A stretch of DNA of 35,354 nucleotides from Rothia santali (GTDB taxonomy: Bacteria > Actinomycetota > Actinomycetes > Actinomycetales > Micrococcaceae), in assembly GCF_024199905.1 (NCBI RefSeq), contig NZ_JANAFB010000031.1, positions 1-35,354 of the forward strand. Direction: 5' to 3'. The notes under the pieces were generated by a model, which saw only the letters and a program-made list of their open reading frames with translations, made no database searches and was not told the DNA's origin. The position numbers and the translations under genes are program-made. Of the stretch, positions 16,228-23,989 are shown in pieces; the stretch's first letter is position 1; every line of letters begins with the position of its first letter.

Positions 16228-16479
16228 CTAGGAGTGCGACCGACCCGAGGGGGCGGTTCCGGGGCCGTCCCGGTGCCTCTCGCGGTGCGCGGCATCGCGC
16301 CAGCGCAGGATCAGCCACATGGCGCCGGCCAGCAGCACGCCGACCGCGACGGCGGCCGGCCACCGCCACGCGGTGCCGCCCACCCCCATGGCGTGCACCA
16401 GGAAGGGGCTGAGGAAACCGGCGATTCCGGCCACGACGATGATCGGGCCGTACCCCGCGGTGCTGCGCCGTGGTCCCAT
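16228..16479 (-). CDS. small membrane protein, two transmembrane segments
   Basis: 83 residues from the ATG at 16479, chosen over two upstream in-frame Met codons because GGAAGG lies 9 nt before it. Two hydrophobic spans are clear: YGPIIVVAGIAGFLSPFLVHAM and WPAAVAVGVLLAGAMWLILRW. The tail is short, basic and hydrophilic (RDAAHRERHRDGPG). No family is recognised. The short N-terminus (MGPRRSTAG) suggests an N-in/C-in hairpin topology. Two palindromes lie 74-120 bp upstream of the start and may control it. It stands alone between converging and same-strand neighbours. Confidence 0.6.
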   Translation of the reverse strand: MGPRRSTAGYGPIIVVAGIAGFLSPFLVHAMGVGGTAWRWPAAVAVGVLLAGAMWLILRWRDAAHRERHRDGPGTAPSGRSHS

Positions 16480-16552
16480 CGTGTCGGGCCTTCCGTCGAT
16501 CATCGGGTGATCAGCCCACTCTACGAAACCGCGGCGGCCCAATCTCCGAGAT

Positions 16553-16598
16553 GACAAATGTTGTCGCAGATCACACGCAGATTCCTACCAAAGTAGGA
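16553..16598. promoter_or_regulatory. two adjacent perfect palindromes, candidate operators
   Basis: GACAA-ATG-TTGTC (16553-16565) and TCCTAC-CAAA-GTAGGA (16583-16598) lie in an A/T-richer patch upstream of the small membrane gene. Both are perfect and centred about 31 bp apart (three helical turns). The first resembles TetR-type operators. No regulator gene lies beside them. Confidence 0.45.
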
Positions 16599-16759
16599 CG
16601 CATGCTCGGGGGCAACCCTGGGGACGTGCCGGCGCTGGCGCGGACCCGCCGACGACCTCACCGCCGCGCCGACAACCTCACCGCCCAGCTGATGGCCTCA
16701 GGACCCCGCCGGTGGCGCCCACACGGCCCCGCCGTCGGTCTCCGAGGCCCCACCGGGAC

Positions 16760-17161
16760 TCACGTCTCCGAGGGCGCCCTCATGAGCGGCCGCACCTCGA
16801 GCCACTCGTGGATGGGCCGTCCGCCGGCCCCGGGGGCTGCCGAGAGCTCCGCGGCCAGCTCGAGCGCGCGGTCGTAGTCCACGGTGTCGATGATCATCCA
16901 CCCGGCGATGAGGTCCTTCCCCGCCAGGGTCTCGTCGTCGACGACCGGCTCGCGCCCCTCGCCGTCGGAGCGGATCAGCGTCCCCTCGGGGGCGAGCGCC
17001 TGGGCGTCGACGAACTCGCCCGACCCGCGGAGCCGCTCGGCGAAGTCGTCCATATACTGCAGGTGCGCCGAGACCTCCTCGGGCGTCCACCGGTCCATGG
17101 GCACGTCGTTCACCCCGGCGGGCGCTCCCCGGTAGTGCTTGAGCAGAAGGTACTTGGTCAT
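16760..17161 (-). CDS. YciI-like (YCII/DGPF-domain) protein
   Basis: 133 residues from the ATG at 17161, where GAGGAGG lies 6 nt upstream; an upstream in-frame start would add 13 Cys/Arg-rich residues with no support. The protein starts MTKYLLLKHYRGAP and continues with MDDFAERLRGSGEFVDAQALAPEG and a late IHEWLEVRPLM, the pattern of the YCII-related family seen in actinobacteria. Such proteins are small cytoplasmic alpha/beta dimers, often next to ECF sigma factors; no sigma factor is present here. The biochemical role is not established. The gene may be cotranscribed with the transporter upstream, although a hairpin at 17234-17253 lies between them. Confidence 0.78.
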   Translation of the reverse strand: MTKYLLLKHYRGAPAGVNDVPMDRWTPEEVSAHLQYMDDFAERLRGSGEFVDAQALAPEGTLIRSDGEGREPVVDDETLAGKDLIAGWMIIDTVDYDRALELAAELSAAPGAGGRPIHEWLEVRPLMRAPSET

Positions 17162-17233
17162 GGCGATCCTCCTCGCGGACGCGCAACAGGTGAGCGACAT
17201 CGTAGTCTCCTCGGGTCCGTCCCGGAACCTCCT

Positions 17234-17253
17234 CGGGGCCGCCGGCGGCCCCG
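17234..17253 (-). terminator. hairpin downstream of the SLC13 transporter gene
   Basis: CGGGGCCGCCGGCGGCCCCG is a perfect 20-bp palindrome, starting 7 nt past the transporter stop on the minus strand. It could reduce read-through into the YciI-like gene. Confidence 0.5.
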
Positions 17254-17260
17254 CCCGGTC

Positions 17261-18955
17261 TCAGAGGACGATGCCGAAGACCCGCACCGCCACCACCATG
17301 ACCGCGGCGGTGATCAGCACGATGAAGATCAGGTTCAGCCACACCCCGCCCTTGACCATCTGCCCGATGGTCACGTAGCCGGAGCCGTACGCGATGGCGT
17401 TGGGCGGCGTCGCGACCGGGAGCATGAACGCGCAGGTGGCGGCCAGGGCCACGGGGACCGCCAGCAGCATCGGGTCGTAGCCCATGCCGAGCGCGATGCC
17501 GCCCGCGACCGGCAGGAAGGTCGCGGCGGTGGCGGTGTTGCTGGTGATCTCGGTGAGGGCGAGCACCCCGGCGGTGACCACGAGGACCATGACGAACACC
17601 GGGATCCCGGCGAGGACCGTGGCCTCCTGCCCGATCCACTCCGAGAGCCCGCTGGAGGTGAACTGCGCCGAGAGCGCGAGCCCGCCGCCGAACAGCAGCA
17701 GCACGCCCCACGGGAGCTTGACCGCGGTCTCCCAGTCCAGCAGACGCACGCCCTTCTCGGCCCCGGCGGGCAGCAGGAACAGCAGCGCGCCCACGGCCAT
17801 GGCGATCCCGGCGTCGGTGATGGGCGGCTCCTCGAAGGCCAGTGGGACCGTGATCCAGGAGACCGCGGCGAGGACGAAGATGACGAGGACCCTGATCTCC
17901 CCCTGGCTCATCGGCCCGAGCTTGGCCAGCTCGTCGTCGATCAGCTGCCGACCGCCGGGGATCTCCTCGATCTCCGGCTTGAACAGCACCTTGGTCAGCA
18001 CGAACCAGCACACGAAGAGCCCGACGACGGCCAGCGGCAGGCCCACGATCATCCACTGGCCGAAGCCGATGTCGACCCCGTGCGTGTCCGCCATGTACCC
18101 GGCCAGGAGGGTGTTGGGCGGGGTGCCGATCAGGGTCGCCAGCGAGCCGATCGACGCCGCGTACGCGATGCCCAGCATCAGCGCGGTGCCGAAGTTGGAC
18201 TTCCTGACGGCCTTCTTGGCCTCCTCGGTGACGCCGCCGGGCTCCGCGTCGCCCTCGCCGGCGCCTGGGCCGCCCTCGCCTGTGGCGTCGTCCGCGGCGG
18301 CGGGGCCCGCCTCACCGGGATCCTCGCCCGGGGCGCCGGCGTCGTTCCCGTCCTCGGAGCCGATCTGCGTGACCAGCACGAGGACCGAGACGCCGATGGG
18401 CAGCATCATCACCGCGGTCGCCGTGTTGGAGACCCACATGGAGAGGAACCCGGTGGCGATCATGAAGCCGCCGACCATGGCCGCGGGCTTGGTCCCCATG
18501 ACCCGGAGCGTCAGCAGCGCGATGCGGCGGTGCAGGTTCCAGCGCTGCATCCCCAGCGCCAGGAGGAAGCCGCCCATGAACAGAAAGATGACGTTGTTGC
18601 CGTAGGAGGCGCCGACGTCGTCTATCCCGGCCTCCGGGTTCAGCGTCGGGAAGATCACCAGCGGCAGCAGGGCAGTCGCCGGGATCGGCACGGCCTCGGT
18701 CATCCACCACAGGCCCATCAGGACGGCCGTGGCGGCGGTCAGGCGCGCGGCGTCGGGGGCGTCGCCGGGCATGACCAGGTAGACCAGCCCCGCCGCGGCC
18801 AGGCCGCCGAAGATGCCGATCAGGCGCTTGAGGCGCTCGCGGCCCTTGACCTCGGGGGCCTTCTGCCCGTCCGAGCGTCTGATCCTCCCCACGGCCCCGG
18901 TCGGCGTCGTCTCGTACTGCTTCAGGTGCTCGCCTGGTACTCGGGGGGTGCTCAT
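17261..18955 (-). CDS. DASS/SLC13-family sodium-coupled anion (dicarboxylate-type) transporter
   Basis: 564 residues with many hydrophobic spans. The family's two SNT motifs are present: MWVSNTATAVMMLPIG in the first repeat and EITSNTATAATFLPV in the second. They form the sodium and carboxylate sites of the inverted-repeat fold. GTPPNTLLAG and ATPPNAIAYGSG are the matching TPPN loops, and WWMTEAVPIPATALLPLVIFP is the typical entry helix. Substrates in the family include succinate, malate, fumarate, citrate and sulfate; a dicarboxylate is most likely but not provable here. An unusual ~55-residue acidic Gly/Glu/Asp-rich loop interrupts the protein after the first SNT segment. The ~45-residue N-terminus is cytoplasmic and charged. 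The ATG at 18955 follows a weak GAGGA. Confidence 0.9.
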   Translation of the reverse strand: MSTPRVPGEHLKQYETTPTGAVGRIRRSDGQKAPEVKGRERLKRLIGIFGGLAAAGLVYLVMPGDAPDAARLTAATAVLMGLWWMTEAVPIPATALLPLVIFPTLNPEAGIDDVGASYGNNVIFLFMGGFLLALGMQRWNLHRRIALLTLRVMGTKPAAMVGGFMIATGFLSMWVSNTATAVMMLPIGVSVLVLVTQIGSEDGNDAGAPGEDPGEAGPAAADDATGEGGPGAGEGDAEPGGVTEEAKKAVRKSNFGTALMLGIAYAASIGSLATLIGTPPNTLLAGYMADTHGVDIGFGQWMIVGLPLAVVGLFVCWFVLTKVLFKPEIEEIPGGRQLIDDELAKLGPMSQGEIRVLVIFVLAAVSWITVPLAFEEPPITDAGIAMAVGALLFLLPAGAEKGVRLLDWETAVKLPWGVLLLFGGGLALSAQFTSSGLSEWIGQEATVLAGIPVFVMVLVVTAGVLALTEITSNTATAATFLPVAGGIALGMGYDPMLLAVPVALAATCAFMLPVATPPNAIAYGSGYVTIGQMVKGGVWLNLIFIVLITAAVMVVAVRVFGIVL

Positions 18956-19085
18956 GGACTCATCCTCGGGTCATCGTGCGCGGCCTCGGGGCGGGTGCGG
19001 TGCGGGTTTCCGACTATGCTACAGGTCACAGCGGGGCTTCGCCCCCAGGCGGGCCGAGCGGGGCCGAGATGACGCGGCGCCCCCA

Positions 19086-19091
19086 TAGAAT
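19086..19091 (+). promoter_or_regulatory. -10 box (TAGAAT) of pyrE, leaderless start
   Basis: TAGAAT ends 6 nt before the pyrE ATG at 19098, so the transcript would begin at the start codon. No Shine-Dalgarno sequence is present. No clear -35 box is seen. Confidence 0.5.
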
Positions 19092-19097
19092 GGGCCC

Positions 19098-19682
19098 ATG
19101 ACTTCCAAGCTTTCAGACACGCCCACGCACGAGGCGGCGCGCGAGCGCCTGCGCGAGCTGATCCTCGAGCTCGCCGTGGTCCGCGGCCGGGTCACCCTGG
19201 CCTCCGGCCTCGAGGCGGACTACTACGTGGACCTGCGCCGCGTGACCCTCCACCACGAGGCCTCGCGCCTGGTCGGGCAGGTCATGCTGGACCTCCTGGA
19301 CCGCCACGACGTCGAGTTCCAGGCCGCGGGCGGGCTCACCATGGGGGCGGACCCGGTGGGCGGTGCCATCATGCGCGCCGCGGGGGACCGTGACCGCGCC
19401 ATCGACACCTTCGTCGTGCGCAAGTCGCAGAAGTCCTACGGGATGGGGCGCCAGGTCGAGGGGCCGGCGGTCCAGGGGCGCGACGTCGTCGTCGTCGAGG
19501 ACACCTCCACCACCGGCGGGTCCGCGCTCACCGCCGTGGAGGCGCTGCAGAAGGCGGGGGCCAACGTCGTCGCCGTCGCCGTGATCGTGGATCGCGCGAC
19601 CGGGGCCAAGGAGCGCATCGAGCAGACCGCCGGGGTCCCGTGCCTGTACGCCTTCTCCAAGTCGGAACTCGGCCTGGACTAG
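19098..19682 (+). CDS. pyrE: orotate phosphoribosyltransferase
   Basis: 194 residues, full length for the actinobacterial form. It converts orotate and PRPP to orotidine 5'-phosphate in pyrimidine synthesis. The PRPP-binding loop VVVVEDTSTTGGSA lies at residues 130-143, with E134 and D135 as the usual acidic pair. LASGLEADYYVDLRRVTL near the N-terminus is the conserved orotate/PRPP segment, and VRKSQKSYGMGRQVEG is the flexible catalytic loop with its Lys. A TAGAAT box just before the ATG suggests a leaderless transcript. The TrmH-family gene follows within a few bases, forming the pyrE-trmH pair common in actinobacteria. Confidence 0.95.
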   Translation: MTSKLSDTPTHEAARERLRELILELAVVRGRVTLASGLEADYYVDLRRVTLHHEASRLVGQVMLDLLDRHDVEFQAAGGLTMGADPVGGAIMRAAGDRDRAIDTFVVRKSQKSYGMGRQVEGPAVQGRDVVVVEDTSTTGGSALTAVEALQKAGANVVAVAVIVDRATGAKERIEQTAGVPCLYAFSKSELGLD

Positions 19683-19684
19683 GG

Positions 19685-20428
19685 GTGGCATCGGGGGAGC
19701 GCGACGCCGCGCGGGCGGCCGGGGTGGCCTGGGCGGACGGCGCGGTCGGGCCGGACGAGGCGCCCGGCCTCGGATCCGAGGTGCCCACCCGGGAGTCCGA
19801 CGGCGCGGCGGCGAGCCACGTGGTCGGCGTCGGCCCCTGGGAGGGCCCCCTCCCGGAGGGCGAGCACTGGGACCCGGAGCTGCTGCGCGACGGCGACCGC
19901 CGCAACGTCACGGACGGGTACCGCTACTGGCGGATGGAGGCGATCGTCGCCGACCTCGACACCCGCCGGCACGCGTTCCACGTCGCCATCGAGAACTGGC
20001 AGCACGACCTCAACATCGGCTCGGTGGTGCGCACCGCCAACGCCTTCATGGCCCGCGAGGTGCACATCGTGGGGCGCCGGCGCTGGAACCGGCGCGGGGC
20101 CATGGTCACCGACCGCTACCAGCACGTGCGGCACCACGAGACGGTCGAGGGCTTCGTCGAGTGGGCCCGGGGCGAGGGGCTCGCGGTGATCGGGATCGAC
20201 AATTTCCCCGACTCCCGCCAGCTGGAGACCTACGACCTCCCCGAGCGCTGCGTCCTGGTCTTCGGCCAGGAGGGCCCCGGGGTCAGCGAGGCGATGAAGG
20301 AGGCGGCGGCGGACACGCTGTCCATCGAGCAGTTCGGGTCCACGCGCTCGATCAACGCCTCGGCGGCCGCGGCCATCGCGATGCACGCGTGGGTCCGGCG
20401 CCACGTCTTCGGCCAGGCGGTCGGATAG
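19685..20428 (+). CDS. TrmH/SpoU-family RNA 2'-O-methyltransferase
   Basis: 247 residues from GTG at 19685, two bases after the pyrE stop; a GTG at 19640 inside pyrE would also be open. Neither has a good ribosome binding site, so the start is uncertain and coupling to pyrE is likely. The three SPOUT motifs are clear: NIGSVVRTANAFMAREVHIVG (motif 1 region), CVLVFGQEGPGVS (motif 2) and STRSINASAAAAIAMHAW (motif 3), which form the knotted SAM site. The ~75 N-terminal residues are low complexity and not conserved. The target is a tRNA or rRNA ribose; which one cannot be read from sequence. Confidence 0.88.
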   Translation: MASGERDAARAAGVAWADGAVGPDEAPGLGSEVPTRESDGAAASHVVGVGPWEGPLPEGEHWDPELLRDGDRRNVTDGYRYWRMEAIVADLDTRRHAFHVAIENWQHDLNIGSVVRTANAFMAREVHIVGRRRWNRRGAMVTDRYQHVRHHETVEGFVEWARGEGLAVIGIDNFPDSRQLETYDLPERCVLVFGQEGPGVSEAMKEAAADTLSIEQFGSTRSINASAAAAIAMHAWVRRHVFGQAVG

Positions 20429-20487
20429 GCGCCCGGGTCGGCGGGGTCGCCGGGTCGCCGGGCGTGGCATCGAGTGGTTTCTTGTGG

Positions 20488-20546
20488 TTTCATGCCTGAA
20501 ATATGCGTCCACAACCCCTTCGATCGGGGGTGTTGGTTGTTACACT
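20488..20546 (+). promoter_or_regulatory. fba promoter region with an inverted repeat
   Basis: An A/T-richer patch upstream of fba holds TTTCA-TGCC-TGAAA (20488-20501), a short inverted repeat, and a -10-like TACACT (20541-20546). A start point near 20553 would leave a ~93-nt leader. The -35 is poor (TTCGAT at 20519-20524, 16-bp spacing). Confidence 0.35.
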
Positions 20547-20645
20547 GAGGGTGACCGGCGAGGAGGCGTCCGCCAAGGCGCCGTCGCCGCATAGACGGGT
20601 GCCGCCCCCGGCGCCCCATACGTTCCCTCGTCTCAAGGAGCCAGC

Positions 20646-21671
20646 ATGCCCATTGCCACCCCGGACGTCTACGCGCAGATGCTCGACAGCGCGAAGGAGA
20701 AGGGCTTCGCCTACCCGGCGATCAACGTCACCTCCTCGCAGACCCTGAACGCCGCGATCCGAGGCTTCGCCGAGGCGGGCTCCGACGGGATCATCCAGGT
20801 CTCCACCGGCGGCGCGGCGTATTGGTCCGGCTCCAGCAAGAAGGACATGGTCGTGGGCTCGCTGGCCTTCGCCGCCTTCGCCCGCGAGGTCGCCAAGCAG
20901 TACGACGTCAACATCGCCCTGCACACCGACCACTGCCCGCAGGACAAGCTCGAGGGCTTCGTGCTGCCCCTGCTCGAGGAGTCGGAGAAGGCCGTGGCCC
21001 GCGGTGAGGACCCGATCTTCAACTCCCACATGTGGGACGGCTCCGCCATCGAGCTGGACGAGAACCTCCGCATCGGCGCGGACCTGATCGAGCGCACGGG
21101 CAAGGCCCACATCGTGCTCGAGGTCGAGATCGGCGCGGTCGGCGGCGAGGAGGACGGCGTCGTCGGCGAGATCAACGACACCCTCTACACCACCACCGAG
21201 GACGCCCTCAAGACCCTCGAGGCGCTCGGCAAGAACGGCGAGAAGGGCCGCTACATCACCGCCCTGACCTTCGGCAACGTCCACGGCGTCTACAAGCCGG
21301 GCAACGTTCGCCTGCGCCCCGAGCTGCTCGAGCAGATCCAGCGCGAGGCCGGCGAGAAGGTCGGCCAGGACCGCCCGTTCGACCTCGTCTTCCACGGCGG
21401 CTCCGGCTCCTCCGCGCAGGAGATCGCCGACGCCGTCTCCTTCGGCGTCATCAAGATGAACGTGGACACCGACACCCAGTACGCCTTCACCCGCCCCGTC
21501 GCCGGCCACATGCTGGGCAACTACGACGGCGTGCTGAAGGTGGACGGCGAGGTCGGCAACAAGAAGCTCTACGACCCCCGCGTCTGGGGCGCCAAGGCCG
21601 AGGACGGCATGGCGGCCCGCGTGGTCCAGGCCTGCGAGAACCTCGGCTCGGCGGGCACCTCCGTCAAGTAG
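20646..21671 (+). CDS. fba: class II fructose-bisphosphate aldolase
   Basis: 341 residues, the usual length for the class IIA type. It cleaves fructose 1,6-bisphosphate to the two triose phosphates in glycolysis and works in reverse in gluconeogenesis. HTDHC at residues 93-97 gives the catalytic Asp and a zinc His. VEIGAVGGEEDGV holds the conserved Glu, and LTFGNVHGVYKPGNV and VFHGGSGSS give the further zinc histidines and phosphate-binding loop. The ATG at 20646 has AAGGAG 5 nt upstream. Two hairpins follow the gene. Confidence 0.96.
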   Translation: MPIATPDVYAQMLDSAKEKGFAYPAINVTSSQTLNAAIRGFAEAGSDGIIQVSTGGAAYWSGSSKKDMVVGSLAFAAFAREVAKQYDVNIALHTDHCPQDKLEGFVLPLLEESEKAVARGEDPIFNSHMWDGSAIELDENLRIGADLIERTGKAHIVLEVEIGAVGGEEDGVVGEINDTLYTTTEDALKTLEALGKNGEKGRYITALTFGNVHGVYKPGNVRLRPELLEQIQREAGEKVGQDRPFDLVFHGGSGSSAQEIADAVSFGVIKMNVDTDTQYAFTRPVAGHMLGNYDGVLKVDGEVGNKKLYDPRVWGAKAEDGMAARVVQACENLGSAGTSVK

Positions 21672-21681
21672 CCGCGCACGA

Positions 21682-21708
21682 CGCCGGGCGGTCTCGTCCC
21701 GCCCGGCG
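21682..21708 (+). terminator. hairpin after fba
   Basis: Arms CGCCGGGCGG (21682-21691) and CCGCCCGGCG (21699-21708) with a 7-nt loop, 11 nt past the fba stop. Confidence 0.5.
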
Positions 21709-21752
21709 CGCACCGGACGCCACGTGGTCCCGCACCGCGCGGCGCCCGCCCC

Positions 21753-21793
21753 CGCGAGGGCCCCGGCCGACCCGTTCGGCCGGGGCCCTCGCG
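21753..21793 (+). terminator. strong terminator hairpin after fba
   Basis: A perfect 18-bp stem (21753-21770 with 21776-21793) and a 5-nt loop (CCCGT), followed by CGTTTGG. It is the longest uninterrupted stem noted in the window and probably isolates fba from the DUF3151 gene. Confidence 0.75.
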
Positions 21794-21897
21794 CGTTTGG
21801 CGTCCCCACCCCCGTCCCTGCCCGGATCCGCGGCGCCGTCGTCCTTAGGCCGCCGCGCCCACCGCGAACGCCCCGTGCGGCGCCCCGCGGCGCTGGA

Positions 21898-21903
21898 TAG
21901 GCT
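21898..21903 (+). promoter_or_regulatory. -10 box (TAGGCT) of the DUF3151 gene
   Basis: TAGGCT fits the actinobacterial TANNNT -10 pattern and would give a ~32-nt leader carrying the GAAAGGA ribosome binding site. Confidence 0.4.
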
Positions 21904-21941
21904 GGAGCCAGAAACCCGCTCGCATCTGTGAAAGGACCCGC

Positions 21942-22364
21942 ATGTCTCTGGCCGGCAAGAACCTCCTGGACGGACCCGCCCCCACGTACCTCGCCGAGGA
22001 GCCCGAGGTCCTCGCCCGCATCGAGGCCGGCGACGAGGGCGAGGACCTGGCGCGTGCCTTCCCCACCTCCTCGCTCGCCTGGTCCGTCCTGGCCGAGGAG
22101 GCGCTGGGCGAGGGGCGCGTCGTCGAGGGCTACGCCTACGCCCGCGTCGGCTACCACCGCGGACTGGACGCGCTGCGCGGCAGCGGGTGGAAGGGCCACG
22201 GCCCCATCCCGTTCTCCCACGAGCCGAACCGCGGCTTCCTGACCTGCCTCTTCCTGCTCGGCCAGGCCGCCGCGGCCATCGGGGAGGAGGGCGAGGCGGT
22301 CCGCATCGCCGGCTTCCTCGACGACTCCGACCCGGAGGCCGCCGCGCAGATCGCCGCGCGCTAG
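21942..22364 (+). CDS. DUF3151 family protein
   Basis: 140 residues. MSLAGKNLLDGPAPTYLAEE at the start and the later blocks AFPTSSLAWSVLAEEAL, YAYARVGYHRGLDALR, GWKGHGPIPFSHEPNRGFL and LFLLGQAAAAIGEEGEA match the actinobacterial DUF3151 family. Its helical pairs resemble tetratricopeptide units. The function is not known. It lies just downstream of fba in many actinobacteria, as here. GAAAGGA is 5 nt before the ATG. The glycosyltransferase gene starts 10 nt after its stop, so both may be cotranscribed. Confidence 0.85.
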   Translation: MSLAGKNLLDGPAPTYLAEEPEVLARIEAGDEGEDLARAFPTSSLAWSVLAEEALGEGRVVEGYAYARVGYHRGLDALRGSGWKGHGPIPFSHEPNRGFLTCLFLLGQAAAAIGEEGEAVRIAGFLDDSDPEAAAQIAAR

Positions 22365-22374
22365 AGCCGCGGGC

Positions 22375-23286
22375 ATGGACCTGAACGCCGCCGGCGGCGA
22401 GAGGACCGGAACCGCCCCGGAGGCGATCGGCGGCGCCCCGGAGCGGGTCGGAGCCGCCCCGGAGGGCATCAGCGTCGTCGTGCCCGTGCGCGACGACGCC
22501 GAGCACCTCTGGACGTGCCTCCTCGGCCTCTCCCTCCAGGAGCTGCCACCGGACGAGGTGGTCGTGGTGGACAACGGCTCCCGCGACGGCCTCGACGAGG
22601 TGCTCGCCGCCGCCCGCCGCCGCTGGGCCCTGCCCCTGCGCGTGATCCGGGAGCCGCGCCCCGGCGTCGCCTTCGCCGCGGCCGCCGGGTACGACGCCGC
22701 CCGCCACCCGCTGATCCTCCGCTGCGACGCCGACAGCGTCCCGCCGCCCGGCTGGACGGCCCGCCACGCCCGCCTCCTGCGCGCCGCCGACGCCGGGACG
22801 GTCGCCTCCACCGGGACAGGCCGCTTCCGCCCGGCCCCCCGCTGGCTGGGGGAGACTGCGTGCAGGCTCTACATCCGCGCCTACCGGGTCATCGGCGGGC
22901 TCGCACTGGGGCACGCTCCGCTGTGGGGATCCAACATGGCGATGCGCGCCTCGTGGTGGGCCCAGGCGCGCCCCGGCGTGCACCTGACCGCCGGGGTGCA
23001 CGACGACTACGACCTCAGCTTCCGCCTGCGCCCCGGCCAGCGCTTCGTCGTGGACGGCGGCAACGTCATCGGCGTCTCCTGGCGGGCCGTGGTGATGCCG
23101 CGGCGCGTGGCCCGGCAGCTGCGGATGGCGGTGCGGGTCATCGCGCTGCAGTGGCCCGAGCAGCGGCCGTGGAGGCGGCTGGCGGCACGCGCCTCGGCCA
23201 CCCTGGGCGGGCCCGCCGGATCCCGCGGGTTGCGGGGTCGTCGCGGGCCGCGGAGTTCTCGCGGGACCGGGCGGACGCGCGCATGA
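22375..23286 (+). CDS. family 2 glycosyltransferase
   Basis: 303 residues. The GT-A fold starts with GISVVVPVRDDAEHLWTCL (~31-49), then DEVVVVDNGSRDG, the donor-binding LRCDADSVPPPGW (DxD-type motif, ~118-123) and the GSNMAMRASWW and GVHDDYDLSFRL segments that usually carry the acceptor-site acids. It should transfer a sugar from a nucleotide- or lipid-linked donor; product unknown. The first ~30 residues contain a threefold GAPE-type repeat (TAPEAIGGAPERVGAAPEGI) and are probably unstructured. The last ~40 residues are Gly/Arg-rich. No transmembrane segment is obvious. No good ribosome binding site precedes the ATG, which suggests coupling to DUF3151. Confidence 0.82.
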   Translation: MDLNAAGGERTGTAPEAIGGAPERVGAAPEGISVVVPVRDDAEHLWTCLLGLSLQELPPDEVVVVDNGSRDGLDEVLAAARRRWALPLRVIREPRPGVAFAAAAGYDAARHPLILRCDADSVPPPGWTARHARLLRAADAGTVASTGTGRFRPAPRWLGETACRLYIRAYRVIGGLALGHAPLWGSNMAMRASWWAQARPGVHLTAGVHDDYDLSFRLRPGQRFVVDGGNVIGVSWRAVVMPRRVARQLRMAVRVIALQWPEQRPWRRLAARASATLGGPAGSRGLRGRRGPRSSRGTGRTRA

Positions 23287-23323
23287 GGGCCTGGCGGGCG
23301 CGCGCCTGAGGGGCGCGGCGAAG

Positions 23324-23857
23324 GTGAGGGCGCCCGGGGGCCGCCTGGCCCAGGTTCTGGGATCGAGCGCGTGCTTCACCGGAATCGCGGCGGCCCTGGT
23401 CTACACGGTCCGGGGCAACTGGGTCGACGTCGCGGTCCTGCTGCTCGTGGGGCTCGGGCAGGTCCTCGCCTTCGTGGCCTTCCGCGGCTGGCCCGCCCGG
23501 CTGGAGGTCAGCGCGATTCTCCTGCTCGCGGGCATCAGCTCCGCCGAGCAGCTCTACGACGCGATCTCCTGGTGGGACCTCATGGTCCACTTCCTGGCCA
23601 CCTACGCGCTCGTGCGGCTCCTGTGGAACCGGCGGCTCCTCGGGGACGGCGCGCGCGGCGCGGCCCCGCTCTCCCGGCGGCTGGGGTGGTGCCTCGGCGT
23701 CGGGCTGGCGCTCGCGGTGGTCTGGGAGGTCATGGAGCTGCTCGGATACCTCCTGGTCACGCCCGAGATCCACATCCCCCCGCTGGACACGCTCACCGAC
23801 ATCCTCTCCGGGCTGGCGGGCGCGGCCCTGTGCGCCCTGCGGACCCGGCCGTCCTAG
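23324..23857 (+). CDS. polytopic membrane protein, DUF2238/YjdF-like
   Basis: 177 residues from GTG at 23324. Five or so hydrophobic spans: SSACFTGIAAALVYTV, VAVLLLVGLGQVLAFVAF, LEVSAILLLAGISSAEQL, WDLMVHFLATYALVRLL, LGVGLALAVVWEVMELLGYL and LTDILSGLAGAALCAL. The pattern WWDLMVHFLATY, then VVWEVMELLGY, then PPLDTLTDILSGLAGA resembles the DUF2238 membrane family, in which His, Glu and Asp lie in or beside the membrane. The family match is from pattern memory and is moderate only; the function is unknown. It may be cotranscribed with the glycosyltransferase upstream (37-bp gap). Confidence 0.6.
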   Translation: MRAPGGRLAQVLGSSACFTGIAAALVYTVRGNWVDVAVLLLVGLGQVLAFVAFRGWPARLEVSAILLLAGISSAEQLYDAISWWDLMVHFLATYALVRLLWNRRLLGDGARGAAPLSRRLGWCLGVGLALAVVWEVMELLGYLLVTPEIHIPPLDTLTDILSGLAGAALCALRTRPS

Positions 23858-23923
23858 AGCGGAGGGCCGCCCGGCGCCGCACCCGGGCCGGGTGACCTCC
23901 TGCGCCCGGCGGCGTCCGTCCTC

Positions 23924-23929
23924 CATAAT
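23924..23929 (+). promoter_or_regulatory. possible -10 box (CATAAT) of ald
   Basis: CATAAT stands out in G/C-rich sequence about 60 nt before the ald start. No clear -35 lies at the right distance. Confidence 0.35.
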
Positions 23930-23989
23930 GGGAGATGCCGGTCACAAAGGCGTGGCCGGTGTCCCAGCGTCGACCAGGAGGGGCGGAAC

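Noticed and set aside
16712-19072. 786-codon plus-strand open frame
   Set aside because: It lies opposite the YciI-like and SLC13 genes, which have real motifs and ribosome binding sites.
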